Shown here: piece after piece, positions 14,100-21,428 of the stretch
How the letters are laid out: each line of letters begins with the position of its first letter
Position numbering within the stretch: the first letter of the stretch is position 1
NCBI RefSeq assembly: GCF_004347735.1
Contig: NZ_SLTI01000023.1
Coordinates: 1-64,000 of the forward strand
Reading direction: 5' to 3'
DNA from: Sulfuricurvum sp. IAE1
GTDB taxonomy: Bacteria > Campylobacterota > Campylobacteria > Campylobacterales > Sulfurimonadaceae
Length of the DNA: 64,000 nt
Translations under genes and position numbers: made by a program
The notes under the pieces: model-generated
Seen by the model: the letters and a program-made list of their open reading frames with translations, nothing else
Told to the model about the DNA's origin: nothing
Database searches by the model: none

Positions 14100-16144
14100 A
14101 CCGGCTGAAACTCCATTTTTCCCGTTACTCATTCTACGTTATTTTAGGAATAATCATCGTTTCCACGGTTGTCACCGTCATGTCGATTCACGCGGCCTAC
14201 AACTACCGCACGATCAAAAACGGCAAAATCGCCGACATGCACGAGAACTCACGCCTCACCGTCGCCGCTCTCCACAAAAACGTCGCGGGTATGATGGCGG
14301 CCTATGCCGTCAATGATTATGAAACCCTGCTGCGCAATGAAATGGATCGCCGTGACAACTATGCGGTGATCGTGGAAGACTATAACATGGGAAAAATCCT
14401 GGGACAGGAGAGTTATCGCACGGGGCAGATCCGCGACGGTGCATGGAACGCCATCGATTTCGATTCCGACAATCCCGAACACGTCAAAGCCCTCACTGAA
14501 GCCTATTCATCCGAAAGCCACGACATTCTGACACCTCAGGGCAAAAAAATCGGTACCATCACCGTCTATCTTTCCGACCGTACCCTCAACGAAGCTTTCC
14601 GTCAACTTATCGTCGATACGCTCATCAATACCCTCGTCATTTCGGTTTTTCTGATCGTTCTGCTTTTCATTACGATCCGGCTATTCGTTCTCAAACCCCT
14701 TTCTGACATCGTTGCGACCATCGATGAGGGCAATGCGCAGGGGATCCCGCTCAAACCGGTCCCCGGAGAAGGATCCCGTGAAATTTTCGCCCTGGCAGAC
14801 AAGATGAACCGGATGATCAATACCATCAAGGATTCCCAAAAAGCCCTTGAACATCAGGCAACCCACGATACACTGACCGGGCTTGCCAACCGTACCCTCT
14901 TCGATGACCGTCTCGAGCAGGGAATACTCAAAGCCAAACGCAATCGGACCCGTCTCGCCCTGCTCTTCATCGATCTTGACCACTTCAAAGAGATCAACGA
15001 CTCGATGGGGCATAAAGTCGGGGACAAAGCGCTCAAAATCGTCACGCGCAGGCTTGAAAAAACAATCCGGGAAGAAGACACCCTCGCCAGGCTTGGAGGA
15101 GACGAATTTACCGTCATTCTCGAAGGTATACACGAACCGCAGGACGCGTCAGTGTTGGCCGAAAAAATCCTCAAAGCCCTCTCCGAGCCGATGACGATCG
15201 AGAACCGCGTTTTCTACAGCGGCTGCAGTATCGGCATCAGCCTCTATCCCGACAACGGCGATTTGCCTGACGACCTCCTCAAATACGCCGATGCGGCGAT
15301 GTACAACGCCAAAAACGAAGGGCGCAATACGTTTCAGTACTACAGCACCGATATGACCGAGCGCGCACTCGAACGCGTCGTGATGGAAACCAGCCTGCGC
15401 GAAGGGCTGAAAAAAGGAGAAATCGTCGTCCATTACCAGCCTCAGGTAGACGGCCGTAACGGTACGATCGTCGGTATGGAAGCGCTTGTACGATGGCAAA
15501 GCCCCGAATACGGGCTCGTATCTCCGGCCAAATTCATCCCCATCGCCGAATCGAGCGGCCTGATTGTCGATCTGGACCGTCACGTGATGAAAACGGCGAT
15601 GATCCAGATAGAACGCTGGTACGCGGCAGGGTTCAATCCGGGCGTCATGGCGATGAATCTTGCGGCCAAACAGCTCCAGCAAAAAGATTTCATCGACTAT
15701 CTCGAAAAACTGATTGCCGAAACGGGATGCAAACCCGAATGGATCGAACTCGAAGTGACCGAAAGCCAGATCATGATCCACCCCGAAGAGGCGATTCAAA
15801 TCCTCTCCCGTCTCAGTGACATCGGGGTACGCCTGGCGGTAGACGACTTCGGAACGGGGTATTCGTCCCTCTCCTATCTCAAAAAATTCCCGATCAACAA
15901 ACTTAAAATCGACCGTACTTTTGTGCAGGATCTGCCGCATGACGAAGAGGATGCCGCAATCACAAAAGCAATCGTCGCCCTCGCGCGGAACCTGAATCTT
16001 TCCATCCTTGCCGAAGGGGTCGAAACCCCCGAACAGCAGGCGTTCTTGATCGAAAACGGATGCGCCCATATACAGGGATACCTCTATTCCAAACCTCTCC
16101 CAACAGACGAGATGGAGGCCCTTCTTTCAAACACGTTAGGGTAA
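14096..16144 (+). CDS. Membrane GGDEF-EAL c-di-GMP enzyme paired with a binding protein
   Basis: A 682-residue protein. Membrane helices at about 11-33 and 170-197 flank a periplasmic sensor of about 135 residues; a HAMP-like linker follows (VLKPLSDIVATIDEG). The GGDEF domain (about 255-415) begins ATHDTLTGLANRTLFDDRL and has an intact ARLGGDEFTVIL. The EAL domain (about 435-675) has GMEALVRWQ, AMNLAAKQLQ, LEVTESQIM, VDDFGTGYSS, LKIDRTFV, LAEGVETPEQ and IQGYLYSKPL, so both active sites look complete. It is translationally coupled to the upstream binding protein, which probably docks on its periplasmic domain. Whether synthesis or breakdown dominates cannot be told from sequence. Confidence 0.92.
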   Translation: MNRLKLHFSRYSFYVILGIIIVSTVVTVMSIHAAYNYRTIKNGKIADMHENSRLTVAALHKNVAGMMAAYAVNDYETLLRNEMDRRDNYAVIVEDYNMGKILGQESYRTGQIRDGAWNAIDFDSDNPEHVKALTEAYSSESHDILTPQGKKIGTITVYLSDRTLNEAFRQLIVDTLINTLVISVFLIVLLFITIRLFVLKPLSDIVATIDEGNAQGIPLKPVPGEGSREIFALADKMNRMINTIKDSQKALEHQATHDTLTGLANRTLFDDRLEQGILKAKRNRTRLALLFIDLDHFKEINDSMGHKVGDKALKIVTRRLEKTIREEDTLARLGGDEFTVILEGIHEPQDASVLAEKILKALSEPMTIENRVFYSGCSIGISLYPDNGDLPDDLLKYADAAMYNAKNEGRNTFQYYSTDMTERALERVVMETSLREGLKKGEIVVHYQPQVDGRNGTIVGMEALVRWQSPEYGLVSPAKFIPIAESSGLIVDLDRHVMKTAMIQIERWYAAGFNPGVMAMNLAAKQLQQKDFIDYLEKLIAETGCKPEWIELEVTESQIMIHPEEAIQILSRLSDIGVRLAVDDFGTGYSSLSYLKKFPINKLKIDRTFVQDLPHDEEDAAITKAIVALARNLNLSILAEGVETPEQQAFLIENGCAHIQGYLYSKPLPTDEMEALLSNTLG

Positions 16145-16154
16145 ACTTCCGTTT

Positions 16155-16361
16155 ATGGATACACGTAAACAACAGCTGATCAGCGACATTGAAAACCTTC
16201 TCAACCGCTACGAGGGGATCAGACCTACCCACATCGACCCGAAACTGCTTCACTTCATGGACGAAACCACCCTGCTCCACATTATCGATTCCCTGCTGCG
16301 CCAGCAAGAAAAAACGAACGAAACGAATCGTGAATGGCTGGAACAATTTAAAAAGTATTAA
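16155..16361 (+). CDS. Small conserved-looking helical protein, 68 aa, unknown
   Basis: A 68-residue, mostly helical, charged protein (DTRKQQLISDIENLLNRYEG, then HFMDETTLLHIIDSLLRQQE). It starts 10 bases after the GGDEF-EAL stop and is probably cotranscribed with it. There is no membrane segment or Cys. The pattern of Leu/Ile heptads suggests a coiled coil or a small helical bundle. I do not recognise a family; a partner or regulator of the upstream enzyme is only suggested by position. Confidence 0.65.
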   Translation: MDTRKQQLISDIENLLNRYEGIRPTHIDPKLLHFMDETTLLHIIDSLLRQQEKTNETNREWLEQFKKY

Positions 16362-16395
16362 AAGTTTTTTTAAGGCAATGCTAAAAAATATTATC

Positions 16396-16401
16396 TATAA
16401 T
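16396..16401 (+). promoter_or_regulatory. Candidate -10 element before the REC-RHH regulator
   Basis: TATAAT lies 56 bases before the ATG at 16457 in an AT-rich spacer with T-runs upstream, the usual shape of an epsilonproteobacterial sigma-70 promoter that lacks a strong -35 box. A good ribosome site (AAGGAG, in 16446-16451) precedes the start. Confidence 0.45.
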
Positions 16402-16456
16402 ACCAACAATAAAACACAATGATATTTTTTAACATATCATAATCCAAGGAGCTTTC

Positions 16457-17008
16457 ATGTCCTCTAACGTCGATTTGATCCAACTGACCGAACAAACCAA
16501 AAAACTGACCGCACTCGTCGTCGAAGACGAAGTAGTAGCCAACGATCTGCTGAGTTCTACTTTCAAAAACTTTTTCGGCGAAGTGACTTCGGCCTACAAC
16601 GGTGTAGAAGCGCTGCGCATGTACGAAAAAGTAAACCCTGATATCGTATTTGTCGACATCATCATGCCTGAAATCGACGGTATCGAACTGGCCCGCCGTA
16701 TCCGTGCGATCAACCCAAACCAGATTATCATTGTCATTTCGGCCAGCAACGACATCCAGAAAATCTCCGAATCAATCGAAGTCGGAGTCAACAGCTTTAT
16801 CCAAAAACCGATCGACACCAAAAAAATCCTCGAAATGCTCCAGAACATCGCATCGCTTGTTTCCAAACGGAAAAAAATCGAGACCAAAACGTTCTCGATC
16901 TCACTTCCGCTGGATATCTACGAGCTGGTTGACGAAAACGCGAAAGCTGAAAGCATCTCGAAAAACGCCGTCATCATCCGCGCGCTTCGCTCTTTCTACA
17001 ACAACTGA
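16457..17008 (+). CDS. Response regulator with receiver plus ribbon-helix-helix-like output
   Basis: A 183-residue protein. The receiver (about 15-135) has the acidic pair in VVEDE, the phospho-acceptor Asp in IVFVDIIMPEIDGIE, VISAS for the Thr/Ser and FIQKPID for the Lys. After a short basic linker (SKRKKIETK), residues about 143-183 read TFSISLPLDIYELVDENAKA followed by ESISKNAVIIRALRSFY. This is the strand-helix-helix layout of Arc/CopG-type ribbon-helix-helix DNA-binding domains. Such an output is uncommon for a response regulator. No kinase gene is adjacent, so the partner is unknown. The RHH call is from pattern and predicted secondary structure. Confidence 0.8.
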   Translation: MSSNVDLIQLTEQTKKLTALVVEDEVVANDLLSSTFKNFFGEVTSAYNGVEALRMYEKVNPDIVFVDIIMPEIDGIELARRIRAINPNQIIIVISASNDIQKISESIEVGVNSFIQKPIDTKKILEMLQNIASLVSKRKKIETKTFSISLPLDIYELVDENAKAESISKNAVIIRALRSFYNN

Positions 17009-17022
17009 TTTTCATTCCCCTC

Positions 17023-17040
17023 TTCCCCTTGTTCGGGGAA
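17023..17040 (+). terminator. Weak hairpin after the REC-RHH gene
   Basis: TTCCCC (17023-17028) can pair with GGGGAA (17035-17040) over a six-base loop, 15 bases after the stop. A T-run (about 17060-17067) is too far from the stem for a classical terminator, so this is a modest call. Confidence 0.35.
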
Positions 17041-17122
17041 ATTACCACAAAATTTAGCTTTTTTTCAGAATTAAAAAACTATAATTTCGGCTCAGGTTCA
17101 TCCTGCTTCTTCTTTTTAAAGT

Positions 17123-17197
17123 GGCCCCATCATCTAATGGTTAGGATTCCAGATTTTCATTCTGGCCATAGGGGTTCGAATCCCCTTGGGGTCACCA
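17123..17197 (+). tRNA. tRNA-Glu (anticodon TTC)
   Basis: A 75-base cloverleaf including an encoded CCA end. The acceptor stem GGCCCCA pairs with TGGGGTC (one G-T), the anticodon stem is CCAGA/TCTGG with loop TTTTCAT and anticodon TTC at 17156-17158, and the T-loop is GGTTCGAATCC inside a GGGG/CCCC stem. The discriminator is A and CCA lies at 17195-17197. It reads glutamate codons GAA/GAG. It is a single gene with no other tRNA or rRNA nearby. Confidence 0.97.
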
Positions 17198-17328
17198 CTT
17201 TAAACTCCCTACTTTACGTACTTTCAAGCACTTTAAGATTTTACAGGTGACCGTTTCGGTGTCCGCTTTTACACGTTTATAGCTTGTTATGATAGATTTT
17301 TGTGCACTGAAATCTGAAGAGGAACAAA

Positions 17329-17397
17329 ATGTTGTCCGAGAACATCGTAGTATTGCTTGTTTATCTTACCTATATGGTCTATAAAAAGCAGAGTTAG
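17329..17397 (+). CDS. Possible 22-aa single-span membrane peptide
   Basis: A tiny frame (MLSENIVVLLVYLTYMVYKK plus QS) with a ribosome site GAAGAGGA (17316-17323) ahead of the ATG. It has one hydrophobic span and a Lys-rich end, as in many bacterial mini membrane proteins, including type I toxins. An eight-base-stem hairpin follows directly. It lies in the 242-base gap after tRNA-Glu. There is no homology evidence. Confidence 0.35.
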   Translation: MLSENIVVLLVYLTYMVYKKQS

Positions 17398-17398
17398 C

Positions 17399-17417
17399 CC
17401 TATCTTTGGAAGATAGG
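17399..17417. terminator. Strong 8-bp hairpin with 3-base loop
   Basis: CCTATCTT (17399-17406) pairs perfectly with AAGATAGG (17410-17417) around TGG, just after the stop of the small membrane ORF and about 20 bases before the stop of the convergent transporter gene. There is no good T-run on either side. It may be a processing or termination structure for the small transcript or for both strands. Confidence 0.4.
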
Positions 17418-17439
17418 ACCCTCAAAGGTTGAAAAAGTT

Positions 17440-18747
17440 CTAAGCGATTTTTTTGCAGAGGAGCTTTTTGACCCGTTTGTTGTTGATCTCCAAAATTTCA
17501 TAGGAGCATAAGCCGTCCTCCACGAAATCCCCGACTTCAGGCAATCGTCCGATCAGATTAAAAACCCGTCCTCCTATCGTAACCGAATGTTCCGCTTCGT
17601 CGAAGCTTATATCCAAAATTTCTTCGACCTTTTCAAGATTCACCATGCCGTCAAATTCGTACGTATTTTCGTCGATCCGTCGAATCATTTCATTTTTGGA
17701 ATCGTGTTCGTCGCTCGTATCGCCGATGATCTCTTCAAGAATATCTTCCATGGTCAGCAATCCCGACGTTCCGCCGTATTCGTCTACGACCAAAGCGATA
17801 TGAATCCGTTCCTTGTTCATTTTGTTGAGAATATCGGCGACCGAAGCGTTTTCGGGAACCATGATGATCGGTCTGACAAACTGCGACATATCAACGATCT
17901 GCCGATTCAAAGCGTTATTAAGCAGATCGCGCGTATGAATCATTCCGCTGATATTGTCTTTGCCGCCGTGACAGTACGGATAGCGGGTATAGCGTGTCGT
18001 CGTGATAAGGGCGACATTTTCCTCAAATGACTTTTCGGAATTGATGCATACCATGTCTTTACGGGGAGTCATGATCTCTTTGGCAACGGTTTCAGAAAAA
18101 TCGACCGCATTTTTGATGATTTCACTCTCTACCGAATCAATATACCCCCCTTTGAAACTCTCATTAACGATAATGCGGATTTCTTCTTCGGAATGGGCCA
18201 TTTCATGTTCGGACGAGGGCGCGATACCGATTTTTTTGAGAAAAAAGGCAGCAACGACATCGAAAAAACGGATCAGCGGATAAAACAAAATCCAGAACAG
18301 GTACAGTGGTCTGGCGATAACAAGCGCCATCGTTTCGGCTTTGGCGATAGCAACCGATTTGGGAACCAGTTCCCCGAATACGACGTGCAAAAAGGTAATG
18401 ACGGTAAACGCGATTGCAAAGCTAACGGTATGCAGCAAGACGGGATTGTCACCGAAAAAATGGGTAAACGTCGGTTCGATCAGTCTCGCAAGCGCCGGTT
18501 CACCGATCCATCCAAGTGCCAGTGACGAGAGGGTAATCCCCAATTGGGTAGCGCTCAGGTAGGTATCCAGGGAGTTGGACATTTTGAGCGCCAGCGAAGC
18601 GTTGGGTTTTCCGTGTTTGGCCATCTCTTCAAGCTTGGTTCGTCTTACTTTGACGATGGCAAACTCCGAGAGGACGAAAAATCCGTTCAGAAGAACTAAA
18701 AACAGTGCTGCAACAAGCATTGCAGCGGATTGTAAATCCGATTCCAA
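17440..18747 (-). CDS. CorC/HlyC (TlyC-type) CNNM-CBS membrane protein
   Basis: A 435-residue protein. The N-terminal CNNM/DUF21 domain (about 1-200) has three to four membrane spans (AAMLVAALFLVLLNGFFVLSEF, LGITLSSLALGWIGEPALA, FAIAFTVITFLHVVFGELVPK). Two CBS repeats follow (about 215-345), the first marked by VAKEIMTPRKDMVCI and the second by GTSGLLTMEDILEEIIG, and a CorC_HlyC domain (about 350-432). Family members are linked to Mg/Co efflux or membrane homeostasis; haemolysin annotation is historical. The start is a TTG with AAAGAGG upstream. It is monocistronic and convergent with the tRNA region. Confidence 0.9.
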   Translation of the reverse strand: MESDLQSAAMLVAALFLVLLNGFFVLSEFAIVKVRRTKLEEMAKHGKPNASLALKMSNSLDTYLSATQLGITLSSLALGWIGEPALARLIEPTFTHFFGDNPVLLHTVSFAIAFTVITFLHVVFGELVPKSVAIAKAETMALVIARPLYLFWILFYPLIRFFDVVAAFFLKKIGIAPSSEHEMAHSEEEIRIIVNESFKGGYIDSVESEIIKNAVDFSETVAKEIMTPRKDMVCINSEKSFEENVALITTTRYTRYPYCHGGKDNISGMIHTRDLLNNALNRQIVDMSQFVRPIIMVPENASVADILNKMNKERIHIALVVDEYGGTSGLLTMEDILEEIIGDTSDEHDSKNEMIRRIDENTYEFDGMVNLEKVEEILDISFDEAEHSVTIGGRVFNLIGRLPEVGDFVEDGLCSYEILEINNKRVKKLLCKKIA

Positions 18748-18924
18748 GAAACCTCTTTGTGTAAATTACAAGACTTTGCACCCTACTGATGCAAAATTTA
18801 TTCTGAATATTATAGTAAAAGAGAGTTAATAATGCCTGTATTGAACCGTTTTAAGCTTCCTTGCATTAAACTTGCAACGTTACATTACGGATCCCATATA
18901 CTACTTTTTCTAAAGGTCTGATGC
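18748..18924. promoter_or_regulatory. Divergent promoter region, with an unconfirmed 29-codon ORF
   Basis: The 177-base spacer between two divergent genes contains an AT-rich core with TATTAT near 18809 on the plus strand. A 29-codon frame (18832-18921, MPVLNRFKLPCIK...) ends four bases before the GTG start of the CHASE4 protein. It could be a leader peptide, but nothing beyond its position supports it. Confidence 0.3.
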
Positions 18925-21423
18925 GTGAGCCTGAACAATAAGATTTTGTTGCTGATCGTATCGGCATTGTCGCTTTTCATCCTCTCGTTTCTCTATTTCT
19001 GGAAATACAACGCCCAAAAAATCGACGAGCTTCAAAACATCCGGGTACAGGAATTTCAGGCAACCTTCGGCGAACTGCTCGACCTTCACGGCGACAAATT
19101 CCAAACCATGAATTACGATTACTCCTACTGGGACGAATTGGTTTCGTTCGTAGAGAGCAAAAACCACCAGTGGGCCGAGGTCAACCTCAAAGAACCGATG
19201 CACGTCAATCACATCGACTACTGCGCCGTTTACGATACCCGCGGTCAGGTAGTCCATTACGACCAGTCCTCCTCCGCCCTTCCCGATCTGAGAAAACGGC
19301 TCCCGCTATCGACACTCAGCTCCGCCGTTCCGCTGTTTTCATATTATTTTATCGTCGAAAACGGCTATCTGATCCAGGTCTTTTCCTCCCCCATCCAGCC
19401 ATCATCGGATTTCATGCGCCAATCGCCTCCGAAAGGGTATTTTGTCATCGCCAAAGTATGGTCACCGCGTTATATCGCCGATCTCGCCAAAATCACCAAA
19501 CAAAGCGTCGAACTGGCCAAAAATGGCAAAACGTACGACTTCCTTTATCCGTTGGCCTCACATGAAGGAAAAGCGGTTGCCCATCTGGGTGTCCGGCTCA
19601 CTACCGCCACAGGTGAAATCGTCGATTCGATTTTCAAAACGCAGCTCGTGTTTATCCTCGCGGTGGGAATAATTTTCGTCGCGCTCTTGTCCCTGATCCT
19701 GTTGCGCCTCGTCACAAAACCGCTAAAACAGATAGCCGAATCGATCCGGGCAAAAGATCCGCGCATACTCGGCCGTCTCCCCTCACAGCATGACGAAATG
19801 GGGAACATCGCCCGTGCGGTAAGTGACTATTTTACAAATACGGCGGTACTGGAAAACTACAAAACGGTAATCGATCTGGGGTACATCGTCTCGAAAACCG
19901 ACCGCGATGGCTACATTACCTATACCAACAAAGCGTTTGAAACCATCAGCGGTTTCTCCGCTGGCGAACTGATCGGAAACAAACACAACATTACGAAACA
20001 CCCCGATTTGCCGCGCGAATTTTACACGCGGCTGTGGTCGACCCTTTTGAACGGCGACGTATACATAGGCATCATCAAAAACAGGGCCAAGGACGGAAAA
20101 ACCTATTATCTGCGTTCGGTAATCGCCCCCATCTACTCCCCTGCCCGCGAATCGGTGGAATACATCTCGATCGCAATCGACGTCACCGAACTCTTTGTAC
20201 GGATGGAGCAGATCGCCCGCCAAACGACCGATTCCCTGACAGGGCTTCCGAACCGCCAGCAGCTCACCGAAGACCTCGCCATAGAAGGGGTACAGTCGCT
20301 TGCGCTCCTCAATATCAAGCGCTTCCGTGCCATCAACGAATCCTACGGCTATGAAACGGGCGACATGCTGCTGCGGCAGTTTGCCCATAAGCTCAACACG
20401 CTGGTCTCCACCGCAAAAATCTACCGGGTATCGGGAGACGAATTCGCGCTGTTGTTTGATGAGGGGTCCGAAAGTGACGTCCGATCGGAACTTGGGCGCA
20501 TTATCAACCACCTCGAAAGCGAACCGTTCGACCTCTCCGGAACCAGCCTGAACGTCGATCTGCTCGTAGCCTATGCCCGCAGCGAGAACAATCTGCGGAT
20601 GAAATGCGATATGGCGTTGCATTATGCCAAAGTCAACCATCTCTCCTTTATCGATTTCAACCGCAACGTCGAAATCGAAAATGAACTCAAACAGGCCAAA
20701 GAGACAACGGCCTTGATCCAACACGCGATCAAATACAGACGGATTATCGCTTTCGGACAGAAAATCTTCAACACCCGCGACAACAGCTTCAAAATCGAGA
20801 CGCTCATGCGCCTCGTCACCCCTTCGGGTGAAATACTAACCCCATACCGATTTTTGGAACAGTCCAAAATTGCCGGACTGTACGAAAAAATGACCCTGCA
20901 GATGCTCGCGTGCGTATTCGATTATTTCAAAGGCAATCAGGCCGTTTTTTCGGTCAATCTCACCTTTGAGGATATCGTCAACAACGACGTGACGGCGTTT
21001 TTCTTCAACTCCATCGAAAAATACGCCCTGCAGGGAAGAATCATCATCGAGCTGGTTGAAACCGAACAAATCGATGCGGCACACAGCGAAACCGGCCGTT
21101 TTATCGAACGGGCAAAAGCGTTAGGATGCCGCATCTCGATTGACGATTTCGGAAGCGGCTATTCCAATTTCAATTACCTCGTAAGCATCGGGGTTGATTA
21201 CTTGAAAATCGACGGAAGCCTTATCCAAAATATCGATACCGATCCCAATGCTTTCATCACGGTCAAAGCGATCGTGTCGCTGGCTCAGGCGATGGGTATC
21301 GAAATCGTGGCCGAATTCGTCCATTCGCAAAGCGTCATGGAACGCGTCGTATCGCTGGGAATCGAATTCATGCAGGGATACCACCTGCACGAGCCCGAGC
21401 CACTGGAGACACTCCTCCTCTGA
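18925..21423 (+). CDS. CHASE4-HAMP-PAS-GGDEF-EAL c-di-GMP enzyme
   Basis: An 832-residue membrane sensor enzyme. TM1 is at about 4-24. A CHASE4 periplasmic domain follows (about 40-225), with the family's MNYDYSYWDELVSFVE and W..VNL pattern. TM2 is at about 238-262 (LVFILAVGIIFVALLSLILL), then a HAMP-like VTKPLKQIAESIRAK and a PAS domain (about 315-420, YTNKAFETISGFSAGELIG). The GGDEF domain (about 425-570) has the variant SGDEF, so cyclase activity is uncertain. The EAL domain (about 590-830) has IETLMRL, SVNLTFEDI, ELVETEQ, IDDFGSGYSN, LKIDGSLI, VAEFVHS and QGYHLHEP, keeping the expected catalytic positions. An ATG five bases earlier stops at once, so the GTG start is chosen. Confidence 0.9.
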   Translation: MSLNNKILLLIVSALSLFILSFLYFWKYNAQKIDELQNIRVQEFQATFGELLDLHGDKFQTMNYDYSYWDELVSFVESKNHQWAEVNLKEPMHVNHIDYCAVYDTRGQVVHYDQSSSALPDLRKRLPLSTLSSAVPLFSYYFIVENGYLIQVFSSPIQPSSDFMRQSPPKGYFVIAKVWSPRYIADLAKITKQSVELAKNGKTYDFLYPLASHEGKAVAHLGVRLTTATGEIVDSIFKTQLVFILAVGIIFVALLSLILLRLVTKPLKQIAESIRAKDPRILGRLPSQHDEMGNIARAVSDYFTNTAVLENYKTVIDLGYIVSKTDRDGYITYTNKAFETISGFSAGELIGNKHNITKHPDLPREFYTRLWSTLLNGDVYIGIIKNRAKDGKTYYLRSVIAPIYSPARESVEYISIAIDVTELFVRMEQIARQTTDSLTGLPNRQQLTEDLAIEGVQSLALLNIKRFRAINESYGYETGDMLLRQFAHKLNTLVSTAKIYRVSGDEFALLFDEGSESDVRSELGRIINHLESEPFDLSGTSLNVDLLVAYARSENNLRMKCDMALHYAKVNHLSFIDFNRNVEIENELKQAKETTALIQHAIKYRRIIAFGQKIFNTRDNSFKIETLMRLVTPSGEILTPYRFLEQSKIAGLYEKMTLQMLACVFDYFKGNQAVFSVNLTFEDIVNNDVTAFFFNSIEKYALQGRIIIELVETEQIDAAHSETGRFIERAKALGCRISIDDFGSGYSNFNYLVSIGVDYLKIDGSLIQNIDTDPNAFITVKAIVSLAQAMGIEIVAEFVHSQSVMERVVSLGIEFMQGYHLHEPEPLETLLL

Positions 21424-21428
21424 CCGTA

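Noticed and set aside
15149-16069. 306-codon antisense frame over the GGDEF-EAL gene
   Set aside because: A shadow of the EAL coding region; no start signals and no domain.
17123-17439. tRNA-Glu as the integration site of the accessory element
   Set aside because: The mobile genes end about 4 kb to the left with core-like genes between, and no tRNA 3' end repeat was found at the junction.
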